In this document: in pieces, positions 1 to 6,213 of the stretch
Position numbering within the stretch: the first letter of the stretch is position 1
Layout of the letters: each line of letters opens with the position of its first letter
Assembly: GCA_005883115.1 (NCBI GenBank)
Contig: VAZQ01000125.1
Location: 1 to 9,862 of the forward strand
Direction: 5' to 3'
DNA from: Alphaproteobacteria bacterium
Lineage (GTDB): Bacteria; Pseudomonadota; Alphaproteobacteria; Rhizobiales; Xanthobacteraceae
DNA: 9,862 bases
Notes under the pieces: model-generated
Database searches by the model: none
Told to the model about the DNA's origin: nothing
What the model saw: only the letters and a program-made list of their open reading frames with translations
Program-made: the position numbers and the translations under genes

Positions 1-541
1 CAGCGTTCGGCCGCAGCAATACTCCGAACGCGACCAACAGCACGGCCAGTGCTTGGATGGCTGCGCGCCACCGGGGGGCGTGATCGGCCGCGAAAAAGGC
101 GAGCACAGCCGCGGCGAGCCAAACGACTCCGAACAGAACGTCGCGCCACACCATCCCGACGAAGAAGAATGCTGGCGGCACAAGCGCAACGAATGGCGTC
201 GCCAGCGCGAGCCAGGCCGAGCGACGCCCCGCTAGAAAAGCGAGTATGCCGAAGGCGAGCCAATATAGGCTTGCCGTCAGCAGGAACATGCTCGCCGAGC
301 CGGGCGCTATTGGGTCGATGAGCCGCCAGAGCACGGCCATTGCCGGCGATTGCCAATCGCCAAATCGCCAAGTGATGGCGTCGGCATAGACATAGCGAGC
401 ATCGGCGGTGCTGTAGCCGGGATAGAAGACCAGCACCGTAAGGGCAAACCCGGCTGCCGCAGCGAGGAGACCAAACCACGGCCCCTTGCTTTGCGCAGGA
501 GCCTTTGGCGCGATCAGACCGGTCTCCTCAAGGGCTGCCAT
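1..541 (-). CDS. Polytopic membrane protein, probable GT-C-type glycosyltransferase (C-terminus beyond window)
   Basis: An open minus-strand frame runs from an ATG at 539-541 to the window edge, giving 180 residues with no stop. An in-frame TGA lies four codons upstream of this ATG, so it is the most upstream possible ATG; no clear ribosome binding site is visible. The product has a short polar N-terminus, then hydrophobic segments at about residues 21-41, 84-104, 108-128, 133-151 and 161-177. The first loop after membrane segment 1 carries acidic residues D47, D54 and D62 followed by W63-Q64-S65-P66. An acidic first periplasmic loop followed by an aromatic/proline motif is typical of GT-C glycosyltransferases that use lipid-linked sugars, so I suggest that fold, but the catalytic family cannot be fixed from the N-terminal part alone. 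It could also be an uncharacterised integral membrane protein without transferase activity. Confidence 0.72.
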   Translation of the reverse strand, partial: MAALEETGLIAPKAPAQSKGPWFGLLAAAAGFALTVLVFYPGYSTADARYVYADAITWRFGDWQSPAMAVLWRLIDPIAPGSASMFLLTASLYWLAFGILAFLAGRRSAWLALATPFVALVPPAFFFVGMVWRDVLFGVVWLAAAVLAFFAADHAPRWRAAIQALAVLLVAFGVLLRPNA

Positions 542-616
542 CGATCGAGGTCAACGGCTCACCAAATTGCTGGAGCCGCTGGAGCTCGCGAATACCATCG
601 GCTCGCACCCGGCGCA

Positions 617-634
617 AACCGGAACCTTCCGGAG
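617..634 (-). terminator. Possible weak hairpin terminator after the 62-residue gene
   Basis: Positions 619-632 form a perfect inverted repeat with arms CCGGAA / TTCCGG and two central bases. Read on the minus strand it can fold as a 5-bp stem with a 4-base loop, followed by only three T residues. It lies about 75 bases downstream of the stop of the small gene at 706-894. The short T run makes this a weak candidate; it could equally be a protein-binding palindrome upstream of the membrane protein at 1-541. Confidence 0.22.
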
Positions 635-705
635 CATGTCGAGTCCGGGCCTAAGCGGCGCGCGACTGACCACTCGCCGTCTGTCGGCAGCGGCCGCGAC
701 CTCGG

Positions 706-894
706 TCAATACGCGTCCCAAGACTCGACGGGAAGGATCTTGCCGTGCTTGACCGTGATCTCGTGAGGCGAGATCGGCGCCGAGGCCTGCTCTGTCTTGC
801 CGATCAATTTGGGTCCTGCGACCGTGGCTATCGACCAAACGACGGCCGTCGCAGCGATAGCCACGATTGCCGTCACAATGATGAGTTTGCGCAT
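706..894 (-). CDS. Small membrane-anchored protein of unknown function
   Basis: The 62-residue product starts with a charged M-R-K and continues into a hydrophobic stretch at about residues 4-27, which can be an uncleaved signal anchor or a signal peptide. The rest (about residues 30-62) is polar and includes the segment ISPHEITVKHGKILPVESW. I recognise this pattern, a short N-terminal anchor followed by an I-S-P-H-E-I...H-G-K-x-L-P-V-x-x-W tail, from small hypothetical proteins of Bradyrhizobium and relatives, but no function is known to me. The protein probably sits in the inner membrane with its tail in the periplasm. The gene stands alone between the membrane protein at the left edge and the tRNA, all on the minus strand. 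The start at 894 places the hydrophobic segment directly at the N-terminus; only a weak purine-rich stretch precedes it. A longer overlapping minus-strand frame (551-985) is judged a shadow. Confidence 0.7.
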   Translation of the reverse strand: MRKLIIVTAIVAIAATAVVWSIATVAGPKLIGKTEQASAPISPHEITVKHGKILPVESWDAY

Positions 895-1034
895 CTCGGA
901 TCACTCTTGGATCGTGATGAGTTGCGCAAGCGTGTTGCCACAGGATTGGCCGAAACAGCGTGAGGCGCTTCACACAGGACTGCACTTTACTCGGCGTCGT
1001 CTACCGCCGGCATGCTTTGCTCAAACGCCCATAG

Positions 1035-1112
1035 TGGCGTCCCCGGCAGGACTCGAACCTGCGACCTGCGGATTAGAAATCCGCTGCTGCTATCCAGCTG
1101 AGCTACGGGGAC
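1035..1112 (-). tRNA. tRNA-Arg (anticodon TCT)
   Basis: On the minus strand the sequence folds as a complete tRNA. The acceptor stem GTCCCCG pairs with CGGGGAC, the anticodon stem is GCGGA/TCCGC with loop TTTCTAA (anticodon TCT, reading AGA/AGG), and the T arm is GCAGG-TTCGAGT-CCTGC. The discriminator base is G and CCA is encoded in the DNA at 1037-1035. The D arm begins GCTCAGCTGGATAGCAGC, which leaves a C-C mismatch at the inner D-stem pair and a D loop one base longer than the common GGATAGAGC form. Length with CCA is 78 bases. The gene stands alone, with no other tRNA next to it. Confidence 0.96.
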
Positions 1113-1118
1113 GCGACC

Positions 1119-1130
1119 TAAAAGCTTTTA
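1119..1130. repeat. 12-bp perfect palindrome just upstream of the tRNA
   Basis: TAAAAGCTTTTA is self-complementary over all 12 bases and ends 7 bases before the 5' end of the tRNA-Arg gene on the minus strand. This is about where the -10 / start region of the tRNA promoter should be, in an otherwise GC-rich stretch, so it probably helps open the promoter. No convincing -35 box was found at the right distance. Confidence 0.35.
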
Positions 1131-1342
1131 CCGAAGAACGGCTCTGCCTGCCAGCGGCGGGAAGACATTCGTTTCCGAGGCCGGAACTACGCCAGGCCAT
1201 GCTCGACATTTTCTCCTCCCGGTCTTTCCGCCCAATGTGAAACTGCGTAATTTCGCTCAGACCCTGAGACCAAGCTTTGACGCGAGCAAAGGGTGGCAAG
1301 AGCTACATCGGCTCGCGCGAGTTACCGAGCAAGAAACGCCCG

Positions 1343-2242
1343 ATGATCAAGGTATGCAGGCTCGGCCATGCGACGCTGACGACGCCCGATCTGGACCGGC
1401 AGGTCGCATATTACACCCAGGTGGTCGGCCTCACGCTCATCGAGCGGGAGGCCAAGCGAGTATTTTTAGCGACCAAGCAAGGGCTTGAGGCGCTCGCGCT
1501 CGAGCAGGGTGCACCCAATGCGCTCTCCCGGCTCGCTTTCCAAGTCGCGCCTGGAACCGACCTTGCGCAGCTTGCCCGCGAATTGTCGACGCACGGGATC
1601 AAAGCCGAGCGCCGAAGCTCGATTTCTCCTGGCGTCGCGCAAGCCATCGTATTCGAAGATCCGAAACATACGACGATCGAAATTTTTGCCGAATACAGCT
1701 TTGCAAAGGAGGACACCAGTCAGGGCGGGATCATGCCGCTCAAGCTGGGACACGTAGCGTACCGCGTCGCCGACGTGCAGCAGATCGTGAAGTTCTATAC
1801 CGACGTACTCGGCTTTCGTGTGTCCGACTGGCGCGATGATACATTCGCCTTCCTTCGCTGCGGACCTGATCACCACACGGTCAATTTTGTAGTCGATGAG
1901 GTACCGCAGCTCCATCATATTGCGTTTGAGGTGAAAGACTGGGCCGAAATTCAAAGAGCCTGCGAGTGGCTTGCTAAGAACAACATTCATCTGGTGTGGG
2001 GTCCCGGCCGCCATATCATCGGCCACAACATCGCCATCTATCACCGCAATCCCGACAAGGTGAGGGTCGAGTTCTTCTGTGAAATGGATCTTATGAAGGA
2101 CGAAGGGCTCGGCTATTTCGATCCGCGTCCCTGGCACCAGGATCGCCCACAACGGCCGAAAGTCTGGGGGCCAGACACGCTGCGCAACTATTGGGGGTTT
2201 GGATCTGAACGGATCATCCGCGGTTACCAAACGGTGGAATGA
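1343..2242 (+). CDS. VOC-family extradiol ring-cleavage dioxygenase (catechol 2,3-dioxygenase-like)
   Basis: The 299-residue product has two tandem vicinal-oxygen-chelate modules, about residues 4-120 and 132-250, as in type I extradiol dioxygenases, which open catechol-like rings using Fe(II) or Mn(II) and O2. The second module keeps the metal triad: H137 (in K-L-G-H-V-A-Y), H192 (in L-H-H-I-A-F) and E243 (in V-R-V-E-F-F). H228 and Y233 sit where the family's acid-base His and Tyr usually lie. The first module has H9 and E114 but R63 in place of the middle His, consistent with the usual non-catalytic N-terminal half. I chose ATG 1343 because the VOC fold begins directly after it; the frame also opens at a TTG at 1277, which would add 22 residues without family character. 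The ribosome binding site is weak. The aromatic substrate cannot be deduced, as no other aromatic-degradation gene is adjacent. Confidence 0.9.
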   Translation: MIKVCRLGHATLTTPDLDRQVAYYTQVVGLTLIEREAKRVFLATKQGLEALALEQGAPNALSRLAFQVAPGTDLAQLARELSTHGIKAERRSSISPGVAQAIVFEDPKHTTIEIFAEYSFAKEDTSQGGIMPLKLGHVAYRVADVQQIVKFYTDVLGFRVSDWRDDTFAFLRCGPDHHTVNFVVDEVPQLHHIAFEVKDWAEIQRACEWLAKNNIHLVWGPGRHIIGHNIAIYHRNPDKVRVEFFCEMDLMKDEGLGYFDPRPWHQDRPQRPKVWGPDTLRNYWGFGSERIIRGYQTVE

Positions 2243-2290
2243 GGGGGCCTGACGCTATCCAGGAACGCCGCCGCCCGTGGACGACCTGGG

Positions 2291-2319
2291 TTGCAATAAA
2301 GTCGCGATACCAGTTATGG
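2291..2319 (+). promoter_or_regulatory. Candidate promoter for the GT39-PAP2-GT2-LAB_N operon
   Basis: TTGCAA at 2291-2296 and TTATGG at 2314-2319 are separated by 17 bases and resemble weak sigma-70-type -35 and -10 boxes. They lie in the only sizeable gap upstream of the four-gene operon (2243-2413), about 95 bases before the first start codon. The match to consensus is poor, so this is only a candidate. Confidence 0.2.
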
Positions 2320-2413
2320 CGTCCGCGTCGGCTCGAGCCGAGTGAACCGATCGGACGTGGCGCGCCCAACCGTTACCTCAGCGTGAGAAGCCCCGGCTAA
2401 GCGGATAACGGAC

Positions 2414-4132
2414 ATGGTGATCACGGCCGAGAGCAAGGGACGCCAGCGGGCTTCGGCGCGCAGCCTCACGACCGTCGTCGACTTCGCCGTCGGATCCCAT
2501 GCCCGCGCGGTGGTGGTGCTCCTCGCGGTCGCACTCTTGGGCTTCCTGCCCGGTTTCTCGAGCATTCCGCCGGTCGATCGCGACGAGGCGCGCTTCGCTC
2601 AAGCAACCAAGCAGATGGTCGAGAGCGGCGACTACGTAGATATCCGTTTTCAGGATGAGGTGCGCTACAAGAAACCGGTCGGTGTCTACTGGGTCCAAGC
2701 CGCGGTCGTGAAGTCAGCGAGTGCGCTGGGTTTCCCGGACGCACTCACCACGATTTGGCTCTATCGCGTTCCGTCACTAATCGGATCGACTGCAGCAGTT
2801 CTACTGACGTACTGGGCCGCACTCGCATTCGTGTCGCGCCGCGCGGCGGTACTTGCCGGGCTGATGATGGCGAGTTGCGTGCTGCTCGGCATCGAGCGGC
2901 TCCTGGCGAAGACCGATGCACTATTGCTCATGACCGTCGTTGCCGCCATGGGCGCGATGGGACGCGCCTACCTCTGGCGCGAGCGCCGGGACACCGGCAG
3001 AGCTTGGACGCTCGCCGCGATATTTTGGACCGCGCTCGGTGCCGGCGTGCTCCTCAAGGGGCCGCTGGTCGTGATGGTGGTCGGCCTTGCGGCGCTTGCA
3101 TTGGTCCTTGTCGATCGCTCTGCTGGCTGGCTACTGACGCTCAAGCCGCTCGCGGGTAGTGTGTGGTTTGCGCTTCTCGTGCTACCCTGGTTTATCGCCA
3201 TCATTGGACGCTCAGGTGACGCATTCTTTGCCGAATCGGTCGGTGGGGATTTATTCAGCAAGATTTTCGCCGGCCAAGAATCCCACGGCGCGCCGCCCGG
3301 CTACTATTTCGCTCTGTTCTGGGTGAGTTTCTGGCCGGGCGCGACGCTGGCGGCGCTCGCGACGCCGGCGGTCTGGCAGGCGCGGCGCGAGGCTGCGGTC
3401 AAGTTTCTTCTGGCTTGGCTGGTGCCCTCGTGGCTGGTTTTAGAATTGGTGGTGACGAAGCTGCCGCACTACGTTCTGCCGCTCTATCCCCCGATCGCCA
3501 TCCTTATCGCGGGCGTGATCGATGCGCGCGGGCTGTCGCGCAAGTCTGCCCTCGAGTGGGGCACGATCTGGTGGTTTATAGTTCCGGTGGTTGCGGGTGT
3601 TGCGGGCATCGTCGCTCTTGCGGCGATCGGACGGCAATTCGGTTTGTTCGTATGGCCTGTAGTTGGAGCAGCGGCGGTGCTGGGTTTCTTCGCTTGGCGG
3701 CTCTATCAAGCCGATGGCGCCGAGCTCGCGTTGCTACGCGGCGTCGCAGCCGCGATCCTGACCGCGATTGCGATTTTCGGACTTGTTGTTCCGTCACTCG
3801 GCCAACTGTTTCCGAGCCCGACGCTTGCCCGCATCTTGCGCGAGAGCGGTTGTACGCAGCCGCAGGCTGCCGCCGTGGGATATCAGGAACCGAGTGTGGT
3901 CTTTCTCGCCGGTACCGCCACCCGCCTTGTCGATGTTGCAGGTGCCGCCGAGTTCCTGCGCGGCGGGGAATGCCGCTTCGTCTTTATCGAAGCGAGCCAA
4001 GAAAGGAGTTTTAGCCAGCGCGCGGAAGCGATCGGCCTGCGCTACTGGGCCGGCCCTCGGGTCGACGCCATCAACATCAGCACCGGACGGCCGATCACGA
4101 TCGCGGTCTTTCACTCGGCAGGTTCTTCGTGA
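2414..4132 (+). CDS. ArnT-like glycosyltransferase, GT39 family
   Basis: The 572-residue integral membrane protein belongs to the family of ArnT and protein O-mannosyltransferases. These take a sugar from a polyprenyl-phosphate carrier on the periplasmic face and transfer it to lipid A or another acceptor. The first membrane segment (about 31-48) is followed by the diagnostic loop P53-V-D55-R-D57-E58-A-R60-F, then the R-Y85-K-K-P-V-G-V-Y-W signature near residues 84-93; the acidic residues of this loop are the catalytic site in ArnT. About ten further hydrophobic segments follow, and K349-L-P-H352-Y-V-L-P-L-Y-P matches the conserved K-x-P-H-Y motif of the family. Length fits ArnT-type enzymes. 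It is the first gene of a plus-strand operon and its stop overlaps the next start by four bases. ArnT itself transfers 4-amino-arabinose; here the sugar is unknown and no arnA/arnB homologue is present. Start ATG 2414 has only a weak upstream purine tract. Confidence 0.9.
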   Translation: MVITAESKGRQRASARSLTTVVDFAVGSHARAVVVLLAVALLGFLPGFSSIPPVDRDEARFAQATKQMVESGDYVDIRFQDEVRYKKPVGVYWVQAAVVKSASALGFPDALTTIWLYRVPSLIGSTAAVLLTYWAALAFVSRRAAVLAGLMMASCVLLGIERLLAKTDALLLMTVVAAMGAMGRAYLWRERRDTGRAWTLAAIFWTALGAGVLLKGPLVVMVVGLAALALVLVDRSAGWLLTLKPLAGSVWFALLVLPWFIAIIGRSGDAFFAESVGGDLFSKIFAGQESHGAPPGYYFALFWVSFWPGATLAALATPAVWQARREAAVKFLLAWLVPSWLVLELVVTKLPHYVLPLYPPIAILIAGVIDARGLSRKSALEWGTIWWFIVPVVAGVAGIVALAAIGRQFGLFVWPVVGAAAVLGFFAWRLYQADGAELALLRGVAAAILTAIAIFGLVVPSLGQLFPSPTLARILRESGCTQPQAAAVGYQEPSVVFLAGTATRLVDVAGAAEFLRGGECRFVFIEASQERSFSQRAEAIGLRYWAGPRVDAINISTGRPITIAVFHSAGSS

Positions 4133-4986
4133 GTATAGGTAGTCCGCTCAAGCCGGCTTCCGCGCGCGCTGCGGCGGCGCAGCTGCATGGGTTGCGCGCC
4201 AATCTCGCCTGGGCTTTTGCACTCCTTGCGTGTTCGCGCAAGTCGGCAGCGACGCCGCTATGGCGTGCGAGGCTGCGGCTCGCGATCGGTGCCGCAGTGG
4301 CGGTCGCCATGATTGCTGCCAGCATGGCCGTATTGGATGCACCAGCGGTCAGCGCGGCGCAGCATGCGCCCGAATCGATGATCGTGCTTTTCGAGTACGT
4401 TACCGGCTTCGGCAAATCCGTTTGGTTCTTATTGCCGATCGTTGTCGCGCTGGCGCTGATTGCCTGCCTCGCCACTCCCTCACTTTCGCGCATGTTGCGA
4501 GGCGTCCTCGCTGCGCTCACCGTGCGGCTTGGCTTTCTATTCTTTGCGATCGGCCTGCCGGGACTGGTGTTTACGATCGCCAAGCGTCTGGTTGGCCGAG
4601 CGCGACCATTCGTCGAGGGTGGTGCCGGCCCGCTCGTCTATCGCCCGCTCGGTTGGAACGTCGAATATTCAAGTCTGCCGTCCGGCCATGCCGTCGATGC
4701 GTTCGCCGCCGCCATGGCGATCGGCACACTATGGCCACGCATGCGGCCGGTAATGTGGACCTATGCCGTGGTCATTGCCGTGAGTCGGGTAGTGCTGACG
4801 GCGCATTTCCCCAGCGACGCGATGGTGGGGGGCCTCGTGGGTGCGCTCGGCGCACTGTTGGTGCGCGATTGGTATGCAGCGCGCAGGCTTGCCTTCGTGC
4901 TCGGCGCGGATGGACGGGTGCGATCATGGCCCGGTCCGTCCTTTGTGCGCCTCAAGAGGGTTGCCGGGCAGCTTATCGCCCCATAA
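4129..4986 (+). CDS. PAP2-family membrane phosphatase (lipid A or polyprenyl-phosphate phosphatase type)
   Basis: The 285-residue protein carries the whole PAP2 acid-phosphatase signature: K152-x6-R159-P160, then P184-S185-G186-H187, then S219-R220-x5-H226-x3-D230. These three motifs form the phosphate pocket with a nucleophilic His (H226) and proton donor (H187). Hydrophobic segments lie near residues 52-68, 98-115, 127-148, 189-202, 209-222 and 231-246, as in LpxE/LpxF and undecaprenyl-pyrophosphate phosphatases of the bacterial envelope. It starts at a GTG that overlaps the GT39 stop (GTGA at 4129-4132), so translation is probably coupled. The N-terminal 50 residues are rich in Ala and Arg and not conserved in PAP2 proteins I know. 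In this operon the likely substrates are a lipid A phosphate group or a polyprenyl (pyro)phosphate carrier; sequence alone does not decide between them. Confidence 0.9.
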   Translation: MSIGSPLKPASARAAAAQLHGLRANLAWAFALLACSRKSAATPLWRARLRLAIGAAVAVAMIAASMAVLDAPAVSAAQHAPESMIVLFEYVTGFGKSVWFLLPIVVALALIACLATPSLSRMLRGVLAALTVRLGFLFFAIGLPGLVFTIAKRLVGRARPFVEGGAGPLVYRPLGWNVEYSSLPSGHAVDAFAAAMAIGTLWPRMRPVMWTYAVVIAVSRVVLTAHFPSDAMVGGLVGALGALLVRDWYAARRLAFVLGADGRVRSWPGPSFVRLKRVAGQLIAP

Positions 4987-5041
4987 GAAGCTCGCGCATT
5001 GCGAGATGAAGGGCGATTGGCGGCGGTATGTCGGGCAAATC

Positions 5042-5797
5042 ATGAGCGAAGCGCTTGCAAGCGGGACCGCGCCGGCCCTTTCAGTGGTCGTTCCGGTGCG
5101 CAATGAAGCAGGCAACATCGCTCCGCTGGTCGAGGAAATCGCGGCGGCGCTCGACAGGCACGTCACATTCGAGGTCATCTTTGTCAACGATGGCTCGACC
5201 GATCGCACGGAAGCGGAATTGACCGGCTTGATGGCGAGCCGTCCGTGGTTGCGACAGATCAAACATCGCGCCTCTTGCGGACAGTCGGCGGCGGTATCGA
5301 GCGGTGTGATGCATGCTCGCGCGGGAATCGTCGTCACGCTCGATGGTGATGGTCAGAACGATCCCGCCTTCATTCCGGCGCTGGTCGATGCGATTGGGAG
5401 CGGACCCCGCATCGGCCTCGTCGCGGGCCAGCGGGTCGGGCGTCAGGCGAGCGGCTTCAAGAAGCTGCAGTCGCGCGTCGCCAATGCCGTGCGCAGCCTG
5501 GTCCTGCGTGACGGGACCCGCGATACCGGTTGCGGGCTGAAGGCCTTCCGCCGGGATATTTTTTTGGCATTGCCCTACTTCGACGGATTGCATCGGTTTC
5601 TTCCGGCGTTGGTGCGGCGCGAAGGCTACGACATCACCTACGTCGACGTCGTCGATCGGCCGCGCCGTGCCGGCACGTCGAACTACGGCATGTTGGACCG
5701 GCTCTGGATTGGCATTGTCGATCTATTGGGTGTGTGGTGGCTCATCCGCCGCCGTCGCGTTCCGCAGATCACGGAGGTGAAACGGAATGTTGATTGA
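5042..5797 (+). CDS. DPM1-like polyprenyl-phosphate glycosyltransferase, GT2 family
   Basis: The 251-residue product is a GT-A fold family 2 transferase. The N-terminal strand S-V-V-V-P-V-R-N-E (residues 14-22) is followed by V48-N-D50-G-S-T-D54 for nucleotide-sugar binding, L100-D101-G-D103-G-Q-N-D107 as the metal-binding DxD region, D161-T-G-C-G-L-K and R207-x-R-x-G-T-S-N-Y-G (to about residue 216). This set matches dolichol-phosphate mannose synthase and ArnC-like enzymes, which load a sugar from a nucleotide donor onto a polyprenyl phosphate at the cytoplasmic face. Only one amphipathic or hydrophobic segment (about 220-235) is present, without the C-terminal membrane pair of ArnC/GtrB. 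It lies 55 bases after the PAP2 gene, and its end overlaps the LAB_N gene by 11 bases. An in-frame ATG at 5006 would add 12 residues and cannot be excluded; neither start has a strong ribosome binding site. It probably supplies the lipid-linked sugar used by the GT39 enzyme. Confidence 0.9.
   Translation: MSEALASGTAPALSVVVPVRNEAGNIAPLVEEIAAALDRHVTFEVIFVNDGSTDRTEAELTGLMASRPWLRQIKHRASCGQSAAVSSGVMHARAGIVVTLDGDGQNDPAFIPALVDAIGSGPRIGLVAGQRVGRQASGFKKLQSRVANAVRSLVLRDGTRDTGCGLKAFRRDIFLALPYFDGLHRFLPALVRREGYDITYVDVVDRPRRAGTSNYGMLDRLWIGIVDLLGVWWLIRRRRVPQITEVKRNVD
5773..5779 (+). promoter_or_regulatory. Strong Shine-Dalgarno of the LAB_N gene, inside the GT2 coding region
   Basis: GGAGGTG lies seven bases before the ATG at 5787 and is the best ribosome binding site in the window. 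It lies within the last codons of the GT2 gene and fixes the start of the overlapping LAB_N gene. It should allow strong re-initiation, so the small membrane protein may be made in excess of the transferase. Confidence 0.7.
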
Positions 5798-6116
5798 TCT
5801 CTCACAGGCGATCGGCAGCTATCTGCACGAAGTCTTTGTCGCCAAGTTTCAGTGGTGGGTGCTGCTCGGTTACCTGGCGCAAATTATGTTCACCATGCGC
5901 TTCCTGGTGCAGTGGATCGCTTCCGAACGCGCGGGAAAGATGGTGATGCCGATCGCGTTTTGGTTTTTCTCGATCGGCGGCGGGGCGCTGCTGTTGGCCT
6001 ATGCGCTATACATCCGCGATCCGGTTTTCATCCTGGGCCAAGCCTTCGGCGTATTCGTCTATGGGCGCAACCTCTATTTCGAGTTGCGCGACCGCAGCGC
6101 GACGGCGGCGACGTGA
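5787..6116 (+). CDS. Small membrane protein with lipid-A-disaccharide synthase N-terminal (LAB_N) domain
   Basis: The 109-residue protein matches the LAB_N domain, known from the N-terminus of some LpxB proteins and as stand-alone proteins encoded next to GT2 transferases. Visible hallmarks are W23-W24, R38-F-L-V-Q42-W43 with S46-E47 after it, P55, W59-F-F-S-I-G-G-G (to residue 66) and Q85...Y92-G-R94-N95. It has three hydrophobic segments, near residues 23-42, 52-72 and 78-93, so it is an inner-membrane protein. The start is fixed by the GGAGGTG site at 5773-5779, and the gene overlaps the GT2 stop by 11 bases. Family knowledge ties it to lipid A or polyprenyl-linked sugar metabolism, but no enzymatic activity is established for the stand-alone form. 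I infer that it anchors the GT2 enzyme, which lacks its own membrane pair, or helps move the lipid-linked sugar across the membrane. Confidence 0.88.
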   Translation: MLIDLSQAIGSYLHEVFVAKFQWWVLLGYLAQIMFTMRFLVQWIASERAGKMVMPIAFWFFSIGGGALLLAYALYIRDPVFILGQAFGVFVYGRNLYFELRDRSATAAT

Positions 6117-6154
6117 GATCGAAAGTCGGTGTCGCCATTATTGCGGTACTTAGG

Positions 6155-6182
6155 TTGCCGCCGGCGTGCTTGGTGCTATGCT
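6155..6182 (+). promoter_or_regulatory. Candidate promoter for the TauD-like dioxygenase gene
   Basis: TTGCCG at 6155-6160 and TATGCT at 6177-6182 are spaced by 16 bases and resemble sigma-70-type -35 and -10 boxes. Transcription would start near 6189, about 25 bases before the ATG at 6214. The site lies in the 97-base gap after the LAB_N gene, which would separate this transcription unit from the upstream operon. Confidence 0.35.
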
Positions 6183-6213
6183 CTCGAAAGGGTGGCGTAG
6201 ACTGGAGGCGGAG

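Noticed and set aside
551..985. Minus-strand frame of 144 codons overlapping the 62-residue gene
   Set aside because: Its composition is Arg/His/Cys-rich and random-looking, while the overlapping 62-residue frame has a proper membrane anchor.
797..1240. Plus-strand frame running through the tRNA
   Set aside because: It crosses the whole tRNA-Arg gene in antisense; the long frame is due to high GC content.
1256..1268. CTCAG-ACC-CTGAG inverted repeat upstream of the VOC gene
   Set aside because: The stem is only five bases and is not tied to a promoter; a repeat of this size is expected by chance.
1035..1342. tRNA-associated integrated element
   Set aside because: No integrase, direct repeat of the tRNA end or change in base composition is seen on either side of the tRNA.
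1466..2230. Minus-strand frame of 254 codons opposite the VOC dioxygenase
   Set aside because: It shadows a gene with an intact metal site and has no recognisable domain or ribosome binding site.
4230..5009. Plus-strand frame of 259 codons inside the PAP2 gene
   Set aside because: It is Arg/Cys-rich and overlaps a frame with all three PAP2 motifs.
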